Position numbers and translations under genes: made by a program. Source: Enoplolaimus lenunculus (lineage: Eukaryota; Nematoda; Enoplea; Enoplida; Thoracostomopsidae). Taken from it: a DNA stretch of 64,000 nucleotides. The first letter of the stretch is position 1, and every line of letters begins with the position of its first letter. The notes under the pieces were generated by a model. The model was not told where the DNA came from. It made no database searches and saw only the letters and a list, made by a program, of their open reading frames with translations. The DNA lies in assembly GCA_030248215.1 (NCBI GenBank), contig JASANG010000314.1, positions 221,316 through 285,315 on the forward strand, in the 5' to 3' direction. Shown in pieces: positions 56,101 through 64,000 of the stretch.

Positions 56101-59100
56101 GCAACAGGTAGCTGGAGTAAATGAAATAACGATTTCGGATTTAATTTTGGGACGAAATATTCACGACCCATTAAAGAGAATAGCTTTTAATTTCATCGTC
56201 CAACATGCACAATTGGCAATATGGAGTGCTCGATGTAAACTCGAGTTTAACAATGAAAATGTCTGTGTTGTTGATGTTTTTCAGGAAAATGTTTATAGAA
56301 ATTTGTGCAAACTTAAGCTGTATCTAAAAGAAGAATGTTTTTTTAAGGTTTTTGGAACAATAACCCGACAGAATGATAGCATGCTGGGTTTTCGAATGTC
56401 TTTTTCTCAGCGTACCTGATTTGTAGTTTGTTTTGAAACTAGGTTTCTTGTGTGCTTTTTAACATATTTGCTCTGAATAATATCCTTGCAAGCAGAGTAG
56501 AATAATGGGTAATTTTCAAGGACCTTTGTTATGTTATGATAATATGTTGTTGCCTTCTTTGGGTTATATAATTGCTTTCGTTGATGTAAATGTGGTTTAT
56601 CCTTTTAATAAAACCCGGGGTGTTCGGGTGTTCAAGCAAGTTCCTAAACTAATAACCCCAGTGGCGTTGCCCTGAACCGAAAACAACAAGAAGGAGCCAC
56701 CCAAACTATTTGACAGTCGTGACCGCCCATTTCCGCAAAGGTTGCAACCGTCAACCATATCTGAAATTCAAACTTTTGAACATGGCTACAAAATGCACTT
56801 TCGTTCAAAATTTTCCATAAAAGTGATAGTGATCTTTTTGAATTTAACTTTTAAAGCAATTTCTAATTTTGAATTTTAGAATTAAGGCACTTGGAAAACT
56901 GTACAGGTATATACATACCGTTTTTCTCTTTCTGTTTAGGTTGTTTACATATCTGCCGTCTCGCCTTATATTTTTCTGGCGGTACTTCTTGTTCGAGTGC
57001 TTACACTGAATGGTGCCCTCGACGGGCTTTTGCGGTTCGTTTCTTTCGATTGGTCAAAGCTTCTCGATGTCACCGTAAGTTTCTGCGGTTAGTGTTTGGT
57101 CGGTATACCTGTATCGGCCGAAGCCGAAAATGACGACCATCAGACATTGGAGATCTACATAAAGCAACCGGTTAACTTATTGAGCGGTTTGTTTTTGGGA
57201 TACATTTTTAGTCAACCTTGTCGGACACTATCCATAACCGAAATTTGGGCGGTTTTGAAAGTTGTTCAGAACGGTTACGGTTGCTAAGTTGGGTTGTGGA
57301 AGCAATTTGTTATTCAGTTATATGTATTGTACATGGGATAGTGTGAAAACCAGTTGCATTTGCTGCTCGCTCGCAGTAATGCTACATTTCAGACTACGCA
57401 CCTTGTACATCAGTCATACGCAATATATTTTGCTAAATTTTGTGTTATTGTGTGCTGTACAATACTTGTTTGATAGATATTTTAGGTGTGGGGTGATGCC
57501 GCTGTTCAAGTCTTTTTTACGTTATCATGCTGCTGGGGAGCACCAATTACACTAGCGAGCTACAACAAGTTTCATAGCAACATCTACAGGTACTTATCTA
57601 AACGTTTATTGCCATTGTCGTATCGTGAATTTTAAAATAACATTCAGTAGTTATGATACTAGCTACCTTGTAGCTAGCGGCACCAAGGCAGGCATAGTCG
57701 CGCTTATGCGAGGCTGTGTAGTTCGTTAATATTTTTTGAAACCGTTTGATGTTGCTAATTGATTAGGATGTGTCGGTTAATCGGCATAGGTAATAATTGG
57801 CACTTTTCGTGAGTATCGGCACTGGAACTGCAAAAAAATTGTGGATTCTTTGCCGATGCTTTTTGCACATAACAGTCAGTTTTTATGATGGTTAGGGTTT
57901 ACTTTTCTACATAATGATGTAATTGAGCGAAAAGCTCGGAGTTTCGCGAAGCGTTTTATGTTTTGTGCTTGGGGGTTGAAAGGTGGTTGTCCGTCCGTCT
58001 GTCCGTCCGAAAAGAATCTTCGGAACGGCTGAACCGATTTTGATAAACTTTTTTTGTTTGAAAGCCAATTATCTTGGAATGTTAACCTCGCATTGGGATT
58101 GTAAAATTTTAAGCCGTTTATTAGCTACAGGCTAATTTGCATAATTAATTAAGCCTAAATCAGGACTTTCCACAATATTTCACTAATTATTACAGTTAGA
58201 AGCAATCTAATTTTAGCACTAAAGGGTTTTTGGGTGCGAAAAATCTGCGTAGACTGTTTACAAACATCCAAAACCGATAATTGAATAGTTACCTAATAGC
58301 TAATTTGCATATTAGCTTAATTGGCAAGACAAAACTAGGACTTTTTAAATTATTTCAATAATTATTAGGGTTTACTGAAGGTTTTTGGGTGCGAAGAATC
58401 TGAATAAATTGTTTACGAACCTCCAAAACCGATAATTGAATAGTTAGCTAATAACTAATTTGCATATTAGCTTAATTCGCAAATCAAAATTAGGACTTTT
58501 TAAATTATTCCAAAAATTATTAGAGTGGCTGAAGGGTTTTTGGGTGCGAGGAATCTGAGGAAATTGCTTACAAACCTCCAAAACCGATAATTGAATAGTT
58601 AGCTAATAGTTAATTTGCATATTAGCTTAATTGACAAGACAAAATTAGGACCTTTCAAATTATTCCAAAAATTATAGGGTGGTTGAAGAATTTTTGGGTG
58701 CGAGGAATCTGAGGAAATTGCTTACAAACCTCCAAAACCGATAAATGAATAGTTCGCTAACAACTAATTTGCATATTACCTTAATTGCTTACGTGCGTTC
58801 GAGCTTCGCTCAATAAATGTAGTCCCCATACGACTGGTGTATTTTATCTGGTTAATCAAGCATGGTGTACTTTAGTTATAATCGGCATGGTTCGGCATCG
58901 GCAAAATTTCAAAATAAGAATCGGCACCGGTATTGGTAGAAATTATGGTATCGGTGGTATTGGTATAAATTATAGTATCGGCACATACCTACTACTTGAG
59001 GCATAATGCAGTATTAAGGCTATATATTACCGAACAGGCTTGTACAGGATGGAATATCTGACTGAATCGTGTATAAGGTAGTTTCCAAGCTGCAAACAAC

Positions 59101-61212
59101 GTGAATCATGGTTGTAAATTTGTAAAACATTTCGGTATGTTTGCCGTAAAATATATATTCCGGCTTCGATTAAATTTTAATGCTGATTTGAAGTGTTTTG
59201 TAAAAAAACGAAGCATCTTGATGTAGAAATACAGATGACACCACATTACTGCTTTCTGCTTACTAATTTATAATTAGGTCGTAAAAACTACATCTTTTGT
59301 TTTACAGTCAAAATGCAAGTGTCGCTAACTGCACAATTTGGAAGATAATTCAGTTTGAAATTTTTTGTTTGTTAAAGCCATGGTAATTCAACCACAAACT
59401 GTTTTCTCATAGTTTCAGGGACATATGGATAGTTTGCATTGTTGATATTATCTCGTCGTTATTTGCCGGCGTTGTCACATTTGCCATTATCGGAACATTG
59501 TCGTATTCGACTGAAGTTTCTTTTGACAAAGCTGTTAAATCAGGTAACAGAGCATGGTTTTTGCCATAAGATACCAGGAGATTGTAGGGCCGAATACCAG
59601 GAACATTGGTGCAAGACTTGTGTATCTTTTATTTCAGTCAATCTAATCACTCGTATAATTGCCAGTAATATTTCAGAAACGACACGGAGTTGTCTTTTAT
59701 TCATAGACGAGATTTTGTTATGATTGTTTCAGGCCCAGGCCTTGCCTTTGTCGTCTATGCTGAAGCTTTAAGCCGTCTTCCTATTGCGCCATTATGGGCT
59801 GTTATGTTTTTCTTATTGCTAATTACAGTTGGCATTGATACTCAAGTACGGTTTGGTTCAGTTTTCATCATCAAAATGTGTTTAACAATTTATTTATTGG
59901 CGCGACATTGTATATTTTTATTTTTTTGTGTCTTTAACATAGCCGTTTTACATTTCGGCTTGTCTGATCGTTACAAAAGAAACTTTTCAAGCAATGCTAT
60001 ATACATGCTGCGTCAGTTAAGTACATTTCTAGCATGTGTATCTCAAGTATCTTTTCCCATTTATGGGTGATTCATCATTTAGCAGAATTCTCTAGCTGTA
60101 CAAACTTGTGCTTACACATAATTAACATTTTTCTGTTGAAACATTCCCGACAGTATTTTAAGAGTGAAAGTTGGATTAAATGTTTTGGTTTAGTTTTGCG
60201 TCATGGAAGCTGTTGTAACTTCGATTTGTGACGAATTTCCTGAACATTTACGAAAAAATCACCGGCATGTGCTATGGTTAATGAGTGTTATATTTTATGC
60301 TTGCGCTGTTCCGTTATGCACACAGGTTAGTTTTTGCCTTTGGTTTTCACCAATGTTGGAATTCATTTAGCCATCAATAACCTGGTGAAATTAGTTTTGC
60401 TTCAACGTGAAATTATAAGCGTAAATCTCGTTTTTAATGCGAATATTCTAATTACGAAGCCCATCTTTAATACGGGTCTATTCTTATGTTGCTTAAGTTA
60501 AATAAGAAAATTATTAAAGTTTGGTTTTATGACTTGTGTTTGTTTCTAACTTATTGTTTTTGTGAAAATGACTGATTTCTATATTGTATTAAGTGTTTTC
60601 ACAGTAATTAATATAGTTTAAGAATTATTCAATGATATGTATTGCCTAAAAGTCCGATATATTGAACGGTTCCGAGTTCAGTGTAGCTTTATTGTATTCG
60701 TGTAAAACATAGTGAAACATGTAATTAATGTGCATGTTGCTTTTGAAATTTTGGCCTTAGCTTTCGACGTGTGCACTTTGTTTGTAGGCCGGTATGTATG
60801 TCTTCCAATTATTGGACTATTTTCTACTGAATTGGTCTCTTTTGATTATCGCGTTTTTTGAGTGCATGGTGCTATCGTGGGTTTACGGTAAGTGTAGTGA
60901 ATTGTGACGGCAAAAATATTTCAGATTATGTTTCGCTTTGATGCCGTAATGCCTAAAGTTTTATGCGCAATTTGTTGAGCTTAATGGTTTAACTTTTGGT
61001 CTCAAACTGAAATGCATCGTACGAATTTTGTTCTATTCGAACACAATGAAAGAAGTACTTTATTTTGTTTACACATGTTCTTGCTAAATTTGATTGTATT
61101 TTCAGGAATTGATAACCTGATGGACAACATCAAATGGATGCTTGGATTTTATCCACCGCCTTATATCTATTGGAAAATTATTTGGAAATTCGGGGCTCCC
61201 ATGATATTAATG
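50000..61212 (+). CDS. SLC6-family Na+/Cl- dependent transporter (twelve exons, TM1-TM11; both ends incomplete)
   Basis: Exons: 50000-50198, 51540-51671, 51939-52082, 52315-52489, 52942-53074, 56940-57074, 57486-57589, 59419-59543, 59733-59845, 60194-60325, 60788-60887, 61106-61212; 533 codons with consistent phases. Family signatures: [21 protein letters not shown] (TM1-TM2), GIGIAM (TM3), a Cys pair nine apart and three N-glycosylation sequons in the large outer loop, [13 protein letters not shown] and [12 protein letters not shown] (TM6), [17 protein letters not shown] (TM7-8 loop), GIDTQF (TM8, Na+ site), DEFPEHLR. Such proteins import amino acids, GABA, monoamines or similar solutes across the plasma membrane. 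TM6 ([10 protein letters not shown]) and TM9 most resemble the glycine/neutral amino acid branch, but the substrate is not certain. The initiator exon and the TM12 exon were not found. A probable LTR element starts 80 bp after the last exon. Confidence 0.93.
51066..51442. mobile_element. MITE family J in the first visible SLC6 intron
   Basis: CAGGGTGCAACCGGAATTCC to AATTCCGGTTGCACCCTG, perfect inverted ends of 18 bp. Flanks TGGAACAC and CTTAACAC may be an eroded 8-bp duplication. It ends about 100 bp before the TM2 exon. Confidence 0.85.
51540..51671 (+). CDS. SLC6 exon with TM2
   Basis: [20 protein letters not shown] and [12 protein letters not shown]; acceptor GTATTTTAG, donor GTTGTT (weak), phase 1 to 1. 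Confidence 0.92.
51939..52082 (+). CDS. SLC6 exon with TM3
   Basis: [20 protein letters not shown]; ends with the first conserved extracellular Cys ([10 protein letters not shown]). Acceptor GGGTTTTTAG, donor GTCAGT. Confidence 0.93.
52315..52489 (+). CDS. SLC6 exon with the large extracellular loop
   Basis: The second loop Cys follows the junction. Sequons NCS, NRS and NMT are present, and it ends RTLPSDEYF before TM4. Acceptor TTATTTCAG, donor GTAAGT. Confidence 0.9.
52942..53074 (+). CDS. SLC6 exon with TM4
   Basis: [20 protein letters not shown] and [16 protein letters not shown] then KSIKTSGK. Of two nearby AGs only TTTTCAG at 52940 keeps the frame. Donor GTAAGT. Confidence 0.93.
53155..53742. 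other. SLC6 intron, decayed family J remnant
   Basis: An (AAT)6 run lies at 53153-53171. 53418-53735 holds GACAGGGTGCAAAAGAATG at one end and AAGTTGCACCCTG at the other, with TTCCGGTTCCG phrases between, so it is probably a worn family J MITE. Confidence 0.5.
53743..54162. mobile_element. MITE family K (GGGATGTGCCGAT ends)
   Basis: Starts TAGGGATGTGCCGATTAATC and ends GGTATCGGCACATCCCTA. ATCGGCATCGGC hexamer-like repeats lie just inside both ends. A second, interrupted copy is at 57767-58990. Confidence 0.85.
54163..54934. other. A/C-rich stretch upstream of the LINE
   Basis: The + strand is strongly A- and C-rich with few G. No gene or repeat is recognised. It might be the 5' part of the inserted element, but nothing shows this. 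Confidence 0.35.
54935..56640 (+). mobile_element. 5'-truncated LINE (L1/Tx1-like reverse transcriptase, C-terminal part)
   Basis: The 494-codon frame (54935-56419, no ATG at its start) begins inside the reverse transcriptase palm: [20 protein letters not shown] with the catalytic FADD. It continues with [16 protein letters not shown], a thumb region with [20 protein letters not shown] and [10 protein letters not shown], and a CCHC-like finger near residues 353-373 (C-x2-C then H-x4-C). The endonuclease and the first RT blocks are missing. The frame is intact to its stop, so it is probably young. AATAAA at 56607 lies in the 3' tail. It sits inside an SLC6 intron in the same orientation. The clade is judged from overall layout only. 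Confidence 0.85.
56940..57074 (+). CDS. SLC6 exon with TM5
   Basis: [40 protein letters not shown]; acceptor TCTGTTTAG, donor GTAAGT, phase 0 at both ends. Confidence 0.95.
57486..57589 (+). CDS. SLC6 exon with TM6
   Basis: [20 protein letters not shown] and [15 protein letters not shown]. The unwound TM6 segment forms part of the substrate and chloride sites in the family. Donor GTACTT. Confidence 0.95.
57767..58990. mobile_element. MITE family K, interrupted by a nested element
   Basis: The left part (TTAGGATGTGTCGGTTAATC) and right part (ATCGGCACATACCTA) align with 53743-54162. Between them an 887-bp unrelated element is inserted at the AATGATGTAAT phrase. Confidence 0.8.
57925..58811. 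mobile_element. Nested element with ~155-bp tandem core repeats
   Basis: Starts GAGCGAAAAGCTCGGAG and ends TTCGAGCTTCGCTC, each able to form a GAGC/GCTC hairpin. After a GTCC-rich stretch (57983-58008) come four well-matched units of about 155 bp, starting CCAAAACCGATAATTGAATA near 58268, 58422, 58578 and 58732, and one worn unit before them. The layout resembles the pearl-type or Helitron-like elements of bivalves with 150-170-bp cores, but the family is not proven. Confidence 0.75.
59001..59418. other. SLC6 intron, unannotated
   Basis: Nothing recognised. Confidence 0.4.
59419..59543 (+). CDS. SLC6 exon with TM7
   Basis: [40 protein letters not shown]; acceptor CATAGTTTCAG, donor GTAACA, phase 2 to 1. 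Confidence 0.93.
59733..59845 (+). CDS. SLC6 exon with TM8
   Basis: [38 protein letters not shown]; the Asp in GIDTQ corresponds to the Na2 site residue. Acceptor ATTGTTTCAG, donor GTACGG. Confidence 0.94.
60194..60325 (+). CDS. SLC6 exon with TM9
   Basis: [20 protein letters not shown] then [20 protein letters not shown]; acceptor TTTTGGTTTAG, donor GTTAGT, phase 0 at both ends. Confidence 0.93.
60326..60787. other. SLC6 intron, unannotated
   Basis: AT-rich; nothing recognised. Confidence 0.4.
60788..60887 (+). CDS. SLC6 exon with TM10
   Basis: [34 protein letters not shown]; acceptor TTTGTTTGTAG, donor GTAAGT. Confidence 0.95.
61106..61212 (+). CDS. SLC6 exon with TM11 (last exon found)
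   Basis: [35 protein letters not shown]; acceptor TGTATTTTCAG, donor GTAATC, ends in phase 0. TM12 and the C-terminus should follow in a later exon. Confidence 0.93.
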
Positions 61213-61291
61213 GTAATCAATCAAGTGTGAAGCTTTGTATTAGTGTTCATTAAAATTCCGGTACTGTTCAATTTTCATTCAGTAACATTGT

Positions 61292-62527
61292 TGTAACAAC
61301 GGTACAGTATAGAGGGTCGGCACTCCAAGGAACGCCTTCCAATACTGCCGGTTACCTAAGCACACAACTAATCAACCCTTAATTAATAACCCAAAATTCA
61401 CAAGTAGCTGACACGCTTATCCAAAAATTCTCAACTTGAACACGCAACCCACAGTAAGGTTATAACTACTTTAGAAATTAACACGTTACCCGAAGGCAAA
61501 TTAGAATACTCGGATGTCGGTCAGGACTATCACACCAGAGCTCACAGTATATTCACTAGGCCGCGATGCGGCTCAACTATTATATTCGCAGAAAATCGGT
61601 CTCAGACCTTTAGGTCCGTAAAACTCAGGCTCAACAGCCACAATAAAACACAAGTTACGTCCGCTATACCGTGAAAATCGTAAAAATTAAGCCGGCAGCA
61701 CTTTGCTGCAAAACTATCGGCTGAGTCCCAAACAGCGAGCTCTAAACTAACTCCAGCACTCCAGCAGCACTTGGCTGCAAAACCAGAACTGACACACTTT
61801 GAGCTTGAAACCACCACTTTTATACTCATAATTTGAAAGGTTACCTAAATTCAAAGAATTCGAATAAATTGTTAAAAATATTACAGGAATTCAGAAAAGA
61901 CAACGTTTCAGGATTTCTAAACTTTAATTTTACTTCAAATTGGCAGAAAAACTTGTTTTGTCTTAAAATCTAAGTTTTTATAACCTTTTCTGAACTTAAA
62001 ATTTTAGAGAAATTCGCAGAAATTTTGATGTTTAGACTCAAATTTAAATTTTCAAAACAAAATTTAAACTAAAAGTCCCAAAGTTTCAACAAAAAGTGAT
62101 GTGTTGTTTTAAAACTCGAAATTAAAACAAATTAAGTTCCAAGAATTGTTCCTCTAATATTCTTCCGAAGGGGGTAAACTTTAAGTTCAATTTTCACAGA
62201 AATAGAAAATGGAGCATCCAAAGTAAACCAATAGTTTTAAATTTCCGTTATTCGAATTCTTTTCTCTTTACCCTGCCATCTGCAACTTCATCTCGCACGA
62301 CCGTATTAAACTATACATTGGGCTCAAAGCAGTTCATTAAAATCAATGCAAACTAAAAGGACTACCGTCATTGCATATGTATTCTATGCTATACATATTC
62401 TACATGTGCAAACACGTGCTCACTGTATCAACCTACGCCGAGATATAAAACAATGTATTAGCCGCATTGTGGCAAATATTTTCGTGCATTGCACACAAAA
62501 AAACAAAACAGACCAGAACCAACACCC

Positions 62528-62558
<31 letters not shown>

Positions 62559-64000
62559 GTGATACATGTTTCAAAAATAAACCACAAAAATAAGTAAAAG
62601 GGGGTAGATACACTATGCATGATTATCCCCTTCATAACACTCTCACCACCTAATTTACAACGAGCTCCTGCGAGTCAATTAATAGATCTTTATAAAATTG
62701 TCTAGTCGTCCACCTAAAATGCTATTAACCAACCCGCTTTCTGTTACAAACCAAATTATAAACTTGTAAGCAAAATTTTCCAAACAAAACTGATCCATGC
62801 TTACAAGGAACTTCAGATGCAAAGTTATCCAAATAATCACCGGGCCTTAAGTTTTGGAGAATAAAAAAATTTTGCGGATACCTGTTGAGGTGGAACGTCA
62901 ACTTCTTTACATATTTCAGTTCAATGTGTTAAATATTTCTAATTACAATAAAACAAATCTTAGTCAAAAATTCAAAATTGTAGTAATTGTCTTGTTGGAA
63001 ACTACATTAACTCATAAAAGTCACAAAATACATGGTTTACAAAATCCAAAGAAACTAAGGCCAAATAGGCAATTAACAAACTAAGATCTCCGTAATCAGG
63101 AAGTGTTTTGAGGCATACCAAAGGTCATCAACACTATCTAGTAATTATCGGCTCAGAAATACCAAGGTTCGTATTCAGTATTTTAAGGTGTATAATAAAA
63201 CTCATAAACACTTGTTTGATGTAAGGTCCCGTTGACGACTAAGGTACAAGATCCAAAGTAACTAAGATTGTATTTTCAGTTCTACTCTAATTTTTGTTAA
63301 AAACTAGGGTTCCCGTTTCAGAGATTTGCAACAGTTCAGAGCTATGATTACTGCGTTATGCAACTTTTTAGAATCATCCAAGATTGTTGCGTGCAAAATG
63401 TATGGTTGGGAATATCAAAGTAATTTTGGATCGACTCAGTTAAATTCTGTTTCATTAAGTTATGAAATACAATTTGCTGACTCATGTAGTAATTATTTGT
63501 GGGTACTAAACCACTAAAACTCATCGGTGCCCGTGGCTGAATGCTATGCTTTCCAACACAAAACCTAGGAATCACATGATTAAACTTATATGCTAGGCTT
63601 GGCTCAACTGACATAATTATTGCAAGAACTAGTGTAATCGAAGCGTAAAACATAGTCAGCTGTAATTCCATAAATTTCGAGTTATCGAGTTGGGGTGTGT
63701 AATGGTTAGCACTCCGACAAAATTTGCGAAACTTGCTCGTTTATTCAGTTAAAAGAACTAAATCTCGGTGGGACCTCCAAATGTAACAACGGTACAGTAT
63801 AGAGGGTCGGCACTCCAAGGAACGCCTTCCAATACTGCCGGTTACCTAAGCACACAACTAATCAACCCTTAATTAATAACCCAAAATTCACAAGTAGCTG
63901 ACACGCTTATCCAAAAATTCTCAACTTGAACACGCAACCCACAGTAAGGTTATAACTACTTTAGAAATTAACACGTTACCCGAAGGCAAATTAGAATACT
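61292..64000. mobile_element. Probable non-autonomous LTR retrotransposon, right end beyond window
   Basis: A direct repeat starts TGTAACAACGGTACAGTATA at 61292 and again at 63782, 2490 bp apart. The two are identical over all 219 bases visible in the second copy. TG at the start of both and the internal spacing fit two LTRs. Identity suggests a recent insertion. The interior (about 2 kb) has no recognisable gag or pol, so it looks like a short non-autonomous element; a (CAA)n run lies at 62526-62558. It lies in the SLC6 intron after TM11. A tandem duplication of unique sequence cannot be excluded, because the far end is not in view. Confidence 0.6.
63782..64000. repeat. Second copy of the terminal direct repeat (cut by window edge)
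   Basis: Identical base for base to 61292-61510. Confidence 0.95.

Noticed and set aside
63300-63420. Candidate TM12 exon of the SLC6 gene after GTTTCAG near 63320
   Set aside because: The reading frame has no membrane segment or SLC6 similarity and lies within the LTR-type element.
63348-63671. 107-codon minus-strand frame with a hydrophobic start inside the LTR-type element
   Set aside because: No recognisable domain. It is short and inside a repeat, so it is not reported as a gene.
1-64000. Assigning the organism to nematodes because of TTAGGC
   Set aside because: The hexamer is inside MITEs and is not shown to be telomeric. Gene and intron features do not decide the phylum.

Overview
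This looks like nuclear DNA of an intron-rich invertebrate animal. It is AT-rich and gene-poor, with GT-AG introns, animal-specific protein families and very many short DNA transposons of the MITE type. I cannot name the phylum. TTAGGC, the most common short repeat, is the telomere unit of nematodes, but here it sits inside mobile elements, so it is weak evidence for taxonomy. There is no operon, CRISPR array or other prokaryotic system.

Three host genes can be assembled exon by exon with consistent splice phases. (1) A SAM-PDZ adaptor-like gene on the + strand (24691-33400, five coding exons, 1307 codons plus stop) has a thousand-residue disordered N-terminus. (2) A secreted single-MAM-domain protein on the - strand (43691-38295, five exons, 297 aa) has a signal-peptide exon and a 25-nt micro-exon. 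(3) An SLC6 Na+/Cl- dependent transporter on the + strand (50000-61212, twelve exons, TM1 to TM11) has its first exon(s) and its TM12 exon not found here. A possible small exon lies at 13576.

Layout: 1-24 kb holds only repeats that I can support. These include several hAT-type MITE families with 8-bp duplications, TA- and TTAA-flanked MITEs, fold-back elements, and an inverted-repeat element that has grown a 1.4-kb array of 38-bp units. 24-33 kb is the SAM-PDZ gene. 33-38 kb is a cluster of TTAGGC-bearing MITEs, one expanded to 737 bp. 38-44 kb is the MAM gene with MITEs in its introns. 44-50 kb has repeats, a cluster of covarying hairpins, a 71-bp triplication and tRNA-like sequences. 50-61 kb is the SLC6 gene, whose introns hold a 5'-truncated LINE and a MITE with another element nested in it. 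61.3 kb to the end is a probable LTR retrotransposon.

The theme of the window is MITEs that generate minisatellites. At least three related families have matching ends and near-identical 8-bp target duplications, and all carry internal TTAGGC-like arrays of very different length. A separate family has done the same with a 38-bp unit derived from its own terminal repeat. Several of these elements lie within 20-100 bp of host splice sites. The three genes are unrelated in function and show no sign of joint regulation.
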